This document shows positions 1 through 7,288 of a stretch of DNA of 10,169 nt, in pieces. The translations under genes and the position numbers were made by a program. The stretch comes from Gaiella sp051003695. GTDB lineage: Bacteria; Actinomycetota; Thermoleophilia; Gaiellales; Gaiellaceae. The stretch is taken from positions 1-10,169 of the forward strand of contig JBPCLB010000172.1 of the NCBI GenBank assembly GCA_051003695.1, given 5' to 3'. The notes below the pieces were generated by a model, which was given only the letters and a program-made list of their open reading frames with translations, was not told the DNA's origin and did not search any database. The stretch's first letter is position 1; each line of letters begins with the position of its first letter.

Positions 1-24
1 CAGGTAGTGCGGGCCGGTGCGTCC

Positions 25-48
25 GGTGCCTGGCTTCAGCCAGGCACC
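25..48. repeat. Perfect 10-bp inverted repeat (hairpin) after the molybdenum hydroxylase gene
   Basis: The arms GGTGCCTGGC (25-34) and GCCAGGCACC (39-48) are perfect reverse complements around a 4-base loop. The hairpin lies 17 bp beyond the stop codon of the minus-strand molybdenum hydroxylase gene, so it could end or protect that transcript. No T-rich run follows on either strand, so it is not a canonical intrinsic terminator. Just to its left the heptamer CCGGTGC occurs twice (14-20 and 23-29) at a 9-bp period. A related GC-rich palindrome with CAGGCACC and CTGACACC sits at the other end of the window, which suggests a dispersed REP-like element. The structure is directly visible; its role is inferred. 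Confidence 0.6.
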
Positions 49-65
49 TTCGTCCGCGTCCCCGC

Positions 66-2324
66 TCACCCCGCAGCCTCCCACACCCGCTCGGGTGTCA
101 TCGGCAGCGCGGCCACCCGCGCCCCGATCACCTTCGCGATCCCGTTCGCGATCGCGCCCGCGGTCGGCACGCACGGGGGCTCGCCGACCCCCTTCGAGCC
201 CTTCGGTCCGGCGTTCGGTGTGTCCGTCTCGATCCACGCGATCTCGATCGCCGGCGCGTCCGCGGCCGTCACGAGCTTGTAGTCGGTCAGATACGCATTG
301 CGATGGCGACCGTTCTCGTCGAGCTGGGTGCCCTCGGTGAGCGCCTGCCCGATCCCCATCACGACACCACCGTAGACCTGGCCGTCCGCTCCGGCCCGGT
401 TGAGGATCCGGCCGCAGTCGTGCGCGGCTGCGACCCGCAGCACGCGAACGACCCCGGTTCCGCGATCCACCTTCACATGCGCGGCGTGGGCGATCAGCTG
501 CGGGGCGTGGAAGGACTCGAGCCCCAGCCGCCCGACACAACCCTCGGCTGCCGCTTCGGGCGACTCCGGTAGCTCGCCGGCGCCTTTCCCGTGGAAGGTG
601 CCCGAGCCCGCGAGCTCCACGATCGTAACCGCCTTGTTGGGTGAGCCTTTCACCCGCGCCTCTCCCGCGACGAGCTCGAGGTCGTCGCGCGATGCCTCGA
701 GGTGCTCGGCTGCGGCCTCGAGCAGCTGCTCCCGCACCTCGATCGCGGCGGCGATCACCGCCCGCCCGTTGTTGAACGTCGTCTGCGATCCGCAGGAACC
801 CATGTCGAACGGGGCGGCGTCGGTGTCCTGGTAGAGCAGAGAGAAGTCCTCGGCGCGCATCCCGAGCTCCTCCGCGACGTAGCCGGGCAGCGCCATCACG
901 GCGCCGGTCCCGTTCTCCTGCGCCCCGGTGACGATCGTGCCGGTGCCGTCGGGATTGAGCTTCACGTACGCGCCGCTCTTGGAGGCGAAGCACGGCCACC
1001 ACCCACAGGCGACGCCGATCGCCTCGTCCTCCGGAAGCTCGTCGTCGTACCCGATCAGCTCGACCGCTCGCTCCAGGGTCTCCCTCATCGCGATCCGCTC
1101 GAGTACCTGCCCGGTCGCCGTGACGTCGCCGTCCTCGATCAGCGTTCGCCGGCGGAGCTCCACGGGATCGAGCCCGAGTGCCTGCGCGAGCTCGTCCATG
1201 TGCTGCTCGAGCGCCCAGCAGACTTGGGGTGCCGTCGGGGCGCGGATCGACGACGACGGCTGATTGTTGGAGTAAACGAGCGACGATTCGACCTTCACGG
1301 TCTCGAGCACGTAGGGCCCGAGCGCGTGCATCGCGGCCATCTGCGCGAAGAAGCCGCCCTCGCCGCAGTAGGCGCCCTTGTCGAGCACGAGCCGCGCGCG
1401 CCGCGCGAGGAGCGTTCCATCCTTGCGTGCTCCCGTCTCGAGCTCGATCACCATCCCCTCGCGCCGGTGACCAACGGCGAAGAACTCCTCGCGACGCGAG
1501 AACACGAGCTTGACCGGTCGTCCCGCCGCCCGCGCGAGCGCGGCGACGTGGCCCTCGAAGTGGAAATCGCATTTGGCGCCGAACCCGCCACCAAGCAGCG
1601 GGACGATCACCCGGACGTGCGACTCGGGGAGCTGCAGCGTGTACGCGACGCCGGCGCGTGCGGCGTACGGCACCTGCGTGGAGCTCCAGACGGTGACCTT
1701 GTCGCCGTTCCACTGCGCGACGACCGCCCGCGGCTCGATCGGCACGCCCTGGACGGGATCGGTCACGTAGCGACCCTTGACCACGACATCAGCCGTCGCC
1801 ATCGCCGCATCGGCGTCGCCCGACACGATCGTCGAGAAGCCGAGCGTGTTGCGGTCGCGCACGAGGCTCTCGTCCGCCTCGTAGCCCTCCCAGCCGGGAT
1901 GGACGAGCGTTGCGTCGTCCTCGAGCGCTGCCTCGAAGTCCGTGACCACGGGCAGCGGCTCGTACTCGATCTCGATCAGGGCCGCCGCGCGCTCGGCGAT
2001 CTCCGCCGTGGTCGCCGCAACCCCTGCGACGATGTCGCCTTCGAACCGCACGGTGTCACGCGCGAACAAGCGCCGGTCCTTGACCATCCCGCCATAGAGC
2101 ACGTCTGGGACGTCCTCGTGCGTGACGATTGCGAGAACCCCGGGTAGCGCCCGCGCCTCGTCCGTGTCGATGCGAACGATGCGTGCGTGGGTGTGGTCGG
2201 CGTAACGGAACTTGGCCACGAGCTGGCCGGTCAGCGTGAGGTCGGCGGTGTACCGCCCCGCACCCGTCACCTTCTCCTTGCCGTCCGGGCGGATGAACGC
2301 CCGTGGCCGGTCGACCGTCGCCAT
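66..2324 (-). CDS. Xanthine dehydrogenase / aldehyde oxidase family molybdopterin-binding large subunit
   Basis: The 752-residue product is the catalytic large subunit of a molybdenum hydroxylase, an enzyme class that hydroxylates aldehydes or N-heterocycles using water. The N-terminal a/b-hammerhead domain spans about residues 15-125 and the two molybdopterin-binding domains follow. Visible signatures are IEPR (196-199), GGGFGAK (245-251), an arginine in SIRAPTAPQ (R361, the region of the substrate-binding arginine of xanthine dehydrogenase), QENGTGA (469-475), GSCGSQTTFNNGRA (509-522) and C-terminal GVGE with the likely catalytic glutamate E715. The form I CO dehydrogenase loop AYXCSFR is absent, so this is not a typical CoxL. 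The ATG start is supported by GGAGGT six bases upstream. The 2Fe-2S and FAD subunits that normally complete the enzyme are not adjacent in the window. The nearest same-strand neighbour is a transporter 43 bp upstream. The substrate cannot be read from the sequence. Confidence 0.93.
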   Translation of the reverse strand: MATVDRPRAFIRPDGKEKVTGAGRYTADLTLTGQLVAKFRYADHTHARIVRIDTDEARALPGVLAIVTHEDVPDVLYGGMVKDRRLFARDTVRFEGDIVAGVAATTAEIAERAAALIEIEYEPLPVVTDFEAALEDDATLVHPGWEGYEADESLVRDRNTLGFSTIVSGDADAAMATADVVVKGRYVTDPVQGVPIEPRAVVAQWNGDKVTVWSSTQVPYAARAGVAYTLQLPESHVRVIVPLLGGGFGAKCDFHFEGHVAALARAAGRPVKLVFSRREEFFAVGHRREGMVIELETGARKDGTLLARRARLVLDKGAYCGEGGFFAQMAAMHALGPYVLETVKVESSLVYSNNQPSSSIRAPTAPQVCWALEQHMDELAQALGLDPVELRRRTLIEDGDVTATGQVLERIAMRETLERAVELIGYDDELPEDEAIGVACGWWPCFASKSGAYVKLNPDGTGTIVTGAQENGTGAVMALPGYVAEELGMRAEDFSLLYQDTDAAPFDMGSCGSQTTFNNGRAVIAAAIEVREQLLEAAAEHLEASRDDLELVAGEARVKGSPNKAVTIVELAGSGTFHGKGAGELPESPEAAAEGCVGRLGLESFHAPQLIAHAAHVKVDRGTGVVRVLRVAAAHDCGRILNRAGADGQVYGGVVMGIGQALTEGTQLDENGRHRNAYLTDYKLVTAADAPAIEIAWIETDTPNAGPKGSKGVGEPPCVPTAGAIANGIAKVIGARVAALPMTPERVWEAAG

Positions 2325-2330
2325 GCGTCT

Positions 2331-2336
2331 ACCTCC
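2331..2336 (-). promoter_or_regulatory. Ribosome binding site of the molybdenum hydroxylase gene
   Basis: On the minus strand GGAGGT stands six bases before the ATG at 2324. It is a near-perfect Shine-Dalgarno match and fixes the start codon. It lies within the 43-bp gap after the upstream EamA gene, so the large subunit can be translated independently on a shared transcript. Confidence 0.8.
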
Positions 2337-2367
2337 GTCGCTACCTCGAAGCCCCGAGACTATGCGA

Positions 2368-3192
2368 TTAGTCGAGACCGAGGAGTGCGATACCGACGAC
2401 CACGAGGCCGGCGCCGGCGAGGCGCCAGCGGCTGACCCGCTCCCGGAGCAGCCACGCTGCGAGCGCGGTCGCGATCACGACGCTCGTCTCCCGCACCGCC
2501 GCGACCGACGCGGCCGAGGCGCGTTGCAGGGCGACGAGCACGAGTGCGTAGGCTGCGAACGACAGAATGCCCGCCAGCGCCGGGAGCACCAGGCGCTGCT
2601 CGCGGACCCGGCGCCCGCCGGCGAAGACGACGAAGCCGACCAGGTAGCCGAGTGCGGCGGGAACCATGCTGAGCTCGAGGTAGACGAGCGGCGGCGCATA
2701 GCCCACGCCATGCGCATCGATCAGCGTGTAGGTCGCGATGCACGCCGCGACCCCCAGTGCGAGCAGCGCATCGCGCGGATCGGCGTCCCCCTTCGGGCCT
2801 CGTACGAGAAGGACGCCACTCGCCACGACGACGACACCGAGCGCCTGCGCGACGGACGCACCCTGCCCGACCGCAAGCGCGCCCGCTGGAAGCACGAGCA
2901 CCGGGGCGAGCCCTCGCGCGAGCGGGTAGACGAACGAGAGGTCGGCCCGCCGGTAGGCGGTCGCGAGCAGCCCGAAGTAGAGGAGCTGGAGAAGCGAGGT
3001 GACCGCGACGAACGGCCAGACCCGCGAGTCGATCTCCCAGACCGCGACGGCGACCGGCGCGAACACCACCACCGGCGCGCAGAGAGCGACCGCGGTCGCC
3101 GCCTGTGGATCGCGCTCACGCGCGAGGAGCAGGTTCCAGAGGGCGTGCAGGAACGCAGCTCCGAGCGCGAGCAGGAGCGCGGAGATCGGCAT
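2368..3192 (-). CDS. EamA/DMT-superfamily transporter
   Basis: The product (274 residues from the chosen start) is a very hydrophobic inner-membrane protein with about ten predicted helices in two repeats, the layout of EamA drug/metabolite transporters. Family traits are visible: an opening helix ending ALWNLLLARERDP (17-29), AYRRADLSFVYPLARGLAP (79-97) at the end of the first half, and RETSVV (234-239) followed by ERVSRWRLAGAGLVVVGIALL (251-271) at the C-terminus. The frame opens at 3255, but the first 21 residues of that version are polar and run back into the divergent HAD gene. The ATG at 3192 starts just before the first helix and is preferred. There is no clear SD; a -10-like hexamer lies 9 bp upstream, so the mRNA may be nearly leaderless. 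Substrates of this family (amino acids, nucleosides, other small metabolites) vary too widely to predict. Possible co-transcription with the downstream molybdenum hydroxylase hints at a shared substrate or product. Confidence 0.88.
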   Translation of the reverse strand: MPISALLLALGAAFLHALWNLLLARERDPQAATAVALCAPVVVFAPVAVAVWEIDSRVWPFVAVTSLLQLLYFGLLATAYRRADLSFVYPLARGLAPVLVLPAGALAVGQGASVAQALGVVVVASGVLLVRGPKGDADPRDALLALGVAACIATYTLIDAHGVGYAPPLVYLELSMVPAALGYLVGFVVFAGGRRVREQRLVLPALAGILSFAAYALVLVALQRASAASVAAVRETSVVIATALAAWLLRERVSRWRLAGAGLVVVGIALLGLD

Positions 3193-3201
3193 CCTGGCGG
3201 G

Positions 3202-3211
3202 ACAGTAGGCT
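3202..3211. promoter_or_regulatory. Overlapping divergent -10-like elements between the EamA and HAD genes
   Basis: The gap between the two divergent ATG codons is 28 bp (3193-3220). On the plus strand TAGGCT (3206-3211) lies 9 bp before the HAD ATG. On the minus strand TACTGT (3207-3202) lies 9 bp before the EamA ATG. The two hexamers share the TA at 3206-3207. Neither gene has a convincing SD, and neither hexamer has a good -35 box in the neighbouring coding sequence. The spacing fits leaderless or almost leaderless transcripts, which are common in actinobacteria. The geometry is seen in the sequence; promoter activity is inferred. Confidence 0.45.
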
Positions 3212-3220
3212 GGCGCCTCG

Positions 3221-3868
3221 ATGCCCGCTGTGCGAGCCGTCGCCTTCGACTTCAACGGGACGCTCTCCGACGACGAGCCCTTGCTCTGCGAGATCTACCG
3301 GGAGCTCTTCGCCGAGCAGGGCAAGCCGCTCGCCGCGCAGACGTATTACGACGTCCTCGCGGGCAACACCGAGGAGGCGATCATCGGCGGCTGGCTCGGG
3401 GTTGAAGGCGATCGACTCGCAGCGCTCGTTGCCGAGCGGATCGATCGCTACCGCCGGCGGACAGCCGGCGGAGCAACCGTCGACGAAACGGTTCGGGCGG
3501 CGGTGCGGTACGCGAGCCGGCGTGTCCCGGTCGCGGTGGTCTCGGGTGCCTTCCGCGCCGAGATCGAGCCCGTGCTCGAAGGGGCCGGGCTCGCAGGCAG
3601 CTTCTCGATGCTCGTCACCGCGGACGACGTCGTTCGCGGCAAGCCGGATCCCGAGTGTTACCAACTCCTCGTCCGCCGGCTCGGCGATGGGATCGAGTCG
3701 AGCCACGTGCTCGTGTTCGAGGACACCGAGGCCGGCGTGACGGCTGCGGCGGATGCGGGCTGCTGCTGTGTCGCCGTGCTGGGGACGATGCCGGCGGAAC
3801 GACTCACGCGGGCAGAGGAGTGCGTGGAGGGGATCGACGTCCCGTTGCTCGAACGTCTGCTCGCATGA
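3221..3868 (+). CDS. HAD-superfamily hydrolase (phosphatase-like)
   Basis: This 215-residue cytoplasmic protein carries all four HAD motifs: motif I DFNGT with nucleophile D10; motif II VVSGA with S108; motif III lysine K141 in GKPDPE; motif IV ED at 167-168 in VFEDTEAG. The stretch between about 17 and 95 is a helical C1-type cap, as in phosphoglycolate phosphatase and beta-phosphoglucomutase relatives. The residue two after the nucleophile is Asn (N12), where most phosphatases have Asp (general acid/base) and phosphonatases have Ala. This weakens any prediction of ordinary phosphatase activity. A run of three cysteines occurs at 181-183. The stop overlaps the GDPD start as ATGA, so the two are translationally coupled and probably act on linked metabolites, perhaps a glycerol phosphate. 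The ATG at 3221 has no SD and sits 9 bp after a -10-like TAGGCT. The exact substrate is unknown. Confidence 0.9.
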   Translation: MPAVRAVAFDFNGTLSDDEPLLCEIYRELFAEQGKPLAAQTYYDVLAGNTEEAIIGGWLGVEGDRLAALVAERIDRYRRRTAGGATVDETVRAAVRYASRRVPVAVVSGAFRAEIEPVLEGAGLAGSFSMLVTADDVVRGKPDPECYQLLVRRLGDGIESSHVLVFEDTEAGVTAAADAGCCCVAVLGTMPAERLTRAEECVEGIDVPLLERLLA

Positions 3869-4542
3869 CCCCGTGGGTCATCGCGCACCGGGGTGCGTCA
3901 GCCGACGAACAGGAGAACACGCTACCCGCCTTCGAGCGGGCGATCGAGGACGGCGCAGACTACGTCGAGCTCGACGTCCAGCTCTCGGCGGACGGCAAGG
4001 TGGTCGTCTTCCACGACCTCGACCTCGATCGGTTGACCGCGCTGCGCGGTCCGCTGCGCCGACGCCCGCTCGCCGAGTTGCGCGAGGTTGGGATCGCGAC
4101 GCTCGCCGAGGCGGTGGAGCTGACTCGTGGGCGAGTGACGCTGATGGTGGAGCTGAAGAGCGCGCATCTCTACCGGCGTCGCGACCTCGTCGGGTCGACG
4201 CTCGCGCTGCTCGACGACGAGGACGTGGTCATCTCGTTCGAGCGGCGAGCGCTGCTCGAGGCGTTGGGGCGACGCCCGGGCCTGCGCGTACTGCAACACG
4301 TGGGCTACGGTGTCTCGATCCGGCGTGCGGCCGAGTACGCCTGGGCGGTGGGCTTTCACAACCCGCGCGTCACGGCTCGCGGGGTCGCGCGCGCACGGAC
4401 GCTGGGGTTGGCGACGACCGTCTATACCGTCAACGACCCGATCCGGATGCGGCAGCTCGCCGGGCTCGGCGTCAGCGGAATCTTCAGCGATCGTCCGGCA
4501 TTGCTGCGAGAGACGCTACGTTCTCGACGCCTTCGAGGCTGA
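3865..4542 (+). CDS. Glycerophosphodiester phosphodiesterase (GDPD family)
   Basis: This 225-residue enzyme should hydrolyse glycerophosphodiesters (deacylated phospholipids) to glycerol-3-phosphate and an alcohol. Family motifs appear in order: HRG (8-10) with catalytic H8 and R9; ENT (17-19); the metal-binding E35 and D37 in VELDVQ; the second catalytic histidine in FHD (H50); VELK (95-98); VYTVND (186-191); and GIFSDRP (205-211). No signal peptide is visible, so it acts in the cytoplasm on imported or internally generated diesters. The start is the ATG overlapping the HAD stop (ATGA). The frame stays open upstream to 3655, but that part is only a shadow of the HAD gene. At 225 residues it is slightly short for the family, yet complete in motifs. 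Its last 59 bp overlap the 3' end of the convergent ABC ATPase gene, and the conserved SDRP is encoded inside that overlap. Confidence 0.92.
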   Translation: MTPWVIAHRGASADEQENTLPAFERAIEDGADYVELDVQLSADGKVVVFHDLDLDRLTALRGPLRRRPLAELREVGIATLAEAVELTRGRVTLMVELKSAHLYRRRDLVGSTLALLDDEDVVISFERRALLEALGRRPGLRVLQHVGYGVSIRRAAEYAWAVGFHNPRVTARGVARARTLGLATTVYTVNDPIRMRQLAGLGVSGIFSDRPALLRETLRSRRLRG

Positions 4543-5590
4543 GCAATCTCGCGGAGCTCGCGGGGAACCGGAGGGTGACCCGCGCCCCGACGGGCAGGCC
4601 GCCCGCCCGCTCGGCGGAGAGATCCGCCGTCCACTCGCTCGGCCCGGCGAGCACGCGGAGGCGCGTGACCGAGCCGAGAAACGTCTGCGAGACGACCGCC
4701 CCGTCGAGGCCGCCATCGTTCGTCGAGCCCGTGGCCTGCACCTCGACGGTCTCGGGCCGCACGAGCAGTAGCACACGCTCGCCCCGGGCCCGTCCGCGCG
4801 CGGCGTCGACGGCGAGCCGCGACGCGCCATAGTCGACGGCACCTGCCTCCGAGTCCGAGACGGTCGACTCGAGGCGATTCATCGTGCCGACGAACTGGGC
4901 GACGAAGGGCGTCGCTGGAGCGCCGTAGATGTCTGCCGGTGTGCCGATCTGGTCGATCTGGCCGTTTGCGAGCACCGCTACGCGATCCGAGATCGAGAGC
5001 GCCTCCTCCTGATCGTGCGTGACGTAGATCGTCGTGATCCCGAGGCTCGTCTGGATCCGGCGGATCTCCTCGCGCAGCTGCACGCGCACTTTTGCGTCGA
5101 GCGCCGAGAGAGGCTCGTCCAGGAGCAGCAGGCGCGGCTGGATCGCAAGCGCGCGCGCGAGCGCGACGCGCTGCTGCATCCCACCCGACAGCTGGTGCGG
5201 GTACCGATCGGCCGCATCCGCGAGACCGACGAGGTCGAGCAGCTCGAGCGCCTTCGCGCGGCGCTCGACGCGCGAGCTCTTTCGGACTCGGAGCCCGAAC
5301 TCGACGTTGCGCACCGCGGTCATGTTCGGGAAGAGGCTGTACGCCTGGAACACCATCCCGATGTCGCGCCGGTTCGGCGGGACGCCCGTGACGTCCTTGC
5401 CGTCGAGCGTGATCGCCCCCGAGCTCGGACGATCGAAGCCCGCGATCAGCCGTAGCGCTGTCGTCTTGCCGCATCCCGACGGACCGAGGAAGGAGACGAA
5501 CTCACCACTCTCGATCGCGAGGTCGATCCCGGCGAGAGCGACGACGTCGCCGAATCGGCGGTGCAAGCCTTTGAGCTCGACGCCCGCCAC
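4484..5590 (-). CDS. ABC importer ATP-binding protein (PotA/FbpC-like)
   Basis: This 368-residue ATPase powers the importer encoded just upstream. Motifs counted from the GTG start: Walker A GPSGCGKTT (36-44); Q-loop Q82 in MVFQAYSLFP; signature LSGGMQQR (134-141); Walker B LLLLDEP (154-160); D-loop SALD (162-165); switch histidine H192 in VTHDQEEA. The roughly 130-residue region after about 235 is a TOBE-type regulatory domain, as in polyamine, iron and phosphonate importers. No ATG is available nearby. The GTG at 5590 is preceded by GAGG at a 5-base spacing and lies 2 bp after the permease stop, so it is translationally coupled. The frame extends upstream to 6265 only as a shadow of the permease gene. 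The 3' end overlaps the GDPD gene tail to tail by 59 bp. The family is clear; the transported substrate is not. Confidence 0.93.
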   Translation of the reverse strand: MAGVELKGLHRRFGDVVALAGIDLAIESGEFVSFLGPSGCGKTTALRLIAGFDRPSSGAITLDGKDVTGVPPNRRDIGMVFQAYSLFPNMTAVRNVEFGLRVRKSSRVERRAKALELLDLVGLADAADRYPHQLSGGMQQRVALARALAIQPRLLLLDEPLSALDAKVRVQLREEIRRIQTSLGITTIYVTHDQEEALSISDRVAVLANGQIDQIGTPADIYGAPATPFVAQFVGTMNRLESTVSDSEAGAVDYGASRLAVDAARGRARGERVLLLVRPETVEVQATGSTNDGGLDGAVVSQTFLGSVTRLRVLAGPSEWTADLSAERAGGLPVGARVTLRFPASSARLLSLEGVENVASLAAMPDDR

Positions 5591-5592
5591 TG

Positions 5593-6387
5593 CTACCTCG
5601 CGCCCCCGACTTGGGGGTGGCGGCCGCGTCCGACGGCGAGCAGGGCGAGCATCGCCGCCCACGTGATCCCGAACGCGACGAGGGTCAGCGCGGCGGCCGC
5701 GTAGGCCTTGTTCTGGTTCACGTACTGGATGTGCACCGGGAAGGTCTTGAACTGCGCGAGGCTGGCGATCGTGAACTCGCCCATCACGATCGCGAGCGTC
5801 AGGAAGGAGCCGCCCAGCGCGGCGGCCCGGATGTTCGGCAGGATCACGCGGAAGAGCGTCGTCGGCCAGCCGGCGCCGAGGCTCTGTGACGCCTCGGTCA
5901 AGGTGTGGACGTCGATCGAGCGGAACCCCGTGTCGAGCGAGAAGTACATGTAGGGGAACGCGAGGATCACGTAGGCGGTGGCGAGGAACCCGTAGGGCTC
6001 CGCATAGAACCAGATCGGCGTCCCGCGGTACACGTCGAGCAGACCGACGACGAGGATGATCGGTGCGACGACGAACGGCACGAGCGCGAGGAACCCGATC
6101 AGCGGGCGCAGACGAGGCACCTTGAGATGCACCCAGTACACCGTCGGGACGAGCAGCGCGAGCGTGAACAGGATCGTCTCGGTCGCGATCACGAGGCTCA
6201 ACCTGATCGTCTTCCAGAACTCGGGGTCGTCGAAGACGACGCCGTAGTTCCCGAGCGTGCAGCACTTCGCCGTCTGGTCGCTCTTCAGGCTGAAGAGCAG
6301 CGTCGCGACGAGCGGAATCAGGAAGTACGCCGCGCCGACGAGGAGCCAGAGCACGGCGGACGGGGCGATGAACCGGCGCGGCGTCAC
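5593..6387 (-). CDS. ABC importer permease, second subunit (PotC/PhnV-like)
   Basis: This 264-residue inner-membrane permease has about six hydrophobic segments, the first near residues 10-32. The cytoplasmic EAA loop, EASQSLGAGWPTTLFRVILP (165-184), contacts the ATPase. The last helices are rich in Ala/Leu and the tail is short and basic. A Cys-Cys pair (42-43) lies just after the first helix, on the predicted outer face. The GTG at 6387 overlaps the TGA of the preceding permease as GTGA, with GGTGGA four bases upstream. An in-frame GTG three codons earlier (6396) is possible. The frame remains open to 6963, but that upstream part is out of frame with permease 1 and is not real. It forms the heterodimeric channel with the permease encoded upstream. 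Confidence 0.9.
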   Translation of the reverse strand: MTPRRFIAPSAVLWLLVGAAYFLIPLVATLLFSLKSDQTAKCCTLGNYGVVFDDPEFWKTIRLSLVIATETILFTLALLVPTVYWVHLKVPRLRPLIGFLALVPFVVAPIILVVGLLDVYRGTPIWFYAEPYGFLATAYVILAFPYMYFSLDTGFRSIDVHTLTEASQSLGAGWPTTLFRVILPNIRAAALGGSFLTLAIVMGEFTIASLAQFKTFPVHIQYVNQNKAYAAAALTLVAFGITWAAMLALLAVGRGRHPQVGGAR

Positions 6388-7241
6388 CGCATCCACCGTG
6401 AGGTGACCCGCTGGAGCGGGATGTACGCGAGCATCATCAGCCCGAGGACGACGAACATCCCGAAGGCGAGCGCCTGGCCCAGATGCGGATCGTCGAGCAC
6501 GTCGCCGGAGAGGACGAAGCCGATCTGAATCGGCACGAGGCCGACGCTGCCGCCCGTGAGCCCGTACGCGGTCGCGTAGGCGGCGAACGCATTCCCGAAG
6601 AGCAACACCATCGCGCTGAGCAGCGACGGCAGCAGGATCGGGCCGCCGATCAGGCGCCAGAATTGGAACGAGCTCGCGCCGAGGCTCGCCGACGCCTCGC
6701 GCCACTCGCGCCGCAGCCCGTCGATCGCCGGCGCGATCACGAGGATCATCAGCGGGATCTGGAAGTAGAGGTAGACGATCTCGATCCCGGTCTTCGAGAA
6801 GAGCGAGAAGCCGTGGTCGTAGGGATTGACGCCGAGCTGCTCGGTCATGAACTGGGTTACGACCCCGATCGTGCCGAGCGTCGCGATGAACGCGAACGCG
6901 AGCGGGATCCCGGCGAAGTTCGCTGCGACACCGGAGAACGTCGTCAGTGCCGCACGCAGCCACCGCGGTGTGCCGTCACGGAGCGCCGAGTACGCGATCA
7001 GCAGCCCGAGCGCCCCGCCGAGCAGCGCAGTCACGAGGCTCACTTCGACGCTGTTCTTGAACGCCGTCCGGTACGGCTCTTCGAAGAGCCGGTCGATATT
7101 GCCCAGCGTGTAGCCGCCGCTCTTCGACTCGAATGCGCCGACGAGGACGTTCGCGGCGGGGAGCAGCAGGAACGCGGTCGCGTAGGCGAGAAACGGCAGA
7201 ACGCCGAGCCAGGCGAACGAGAAGCGCCTCTCCCGACCCAC
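6384..7241 (-). CDS. ABC importer permease, first subunit (PotB/PhnU-like)
   Basis: From the GTG at 7241 this is a 285-residue inner-membrane permease with about six helices, the first at about 9-37. The EAA loop begins at EASASLGASS (182-191), preceded by DGLRREWR. It pairs with the second permease, whose start it overlaps by GTGA. The start is uncertain. The GTG at 7241 gives a sensible short cytoplasmic N-terminus (VGRERRFSF then helix 1), but it has no SD and leaves 47 bp after the binding-protein stop. The frame continues upstream through codons reading VSTSVPQDD, where a GTA codon at 7292-7290 overlaps the upstream TAA as GTAA and has AGAAGG seven bases before it. That is the position expected for a coupled start, with GTA in place of GTG. 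No ATG, GTG or TTG lies between these points. Confidence 0.88.
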   Translation of the reverse strand: MGRERRFSFAWLGVLPFLAYATAFLLLPAANVLVGAFESKSGGYTLGNIDRLFEEPYRTAFKNSVEVSLVTALLGGALGLLIAYSALRDGTPRWLRAALTTFSGVAANFAGIPLAFAFIATLGTIGVVTQFMTEQLGVNPYDHGFSLFSKTGIEIVYLYFQIPLMILVIAPAIDGLRREWREASASLGASSFQFWRLIGGPILLPSLLSAMVLLFGNAFAAYATAYGLTGGSVGLVPIQIGFVLSGDVLDDPHLGQALAFGMFVVLGLMMLAYIPLQRVTSRWMR

Positions 7242-7288
7242 ACGCGCGGGCGCGGGCCGGGAGAGGTCGTCCTGCGGAACCGAGGTGC

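Noticed and set aside
25..48. Canonical rho-independent terminator for the molybdenum hydroxylase gene
   Set aside because: The stem is strong, but no T tract follows on the minus strand, so it is recorded as an inverted repeat with only a possible role in termination.
702..2147. Long open frame (481 codons) on the plus strand opposite the molybdenum hydroxylase gene
   Set aside because: It is an antisense shadow in high-GC DNA, rich in Arg/Asp/His with no family motifs, while the minus frame carries all expected signatures.
66..2324. Carbon monoxide dehydrogenase large subunit (CoxL)
   Set aside because: The AYXCSFR active-site loop of form I enzymes is missing and the region reads SIRAPTAPQ. 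A general molybdenum hydroxylase call is safer.
2212..3405. 397-codon plus-strand frame across the EamA gene and into the HAD gene
   Set aside because: It is charged and low in complexity, antisense to a clear membrane protein, and overlaps the start of the well-supported HAD gene.
3221..3868. Phosphonoacetaldehyde hydrolase (PhnX), suggested by a phosphonate-type importer nearby
   Set aside because: PhnX has DxAGT in motif I, whereas this protein has DFNGT. No PhnW-like aminotransferase is present in the window.
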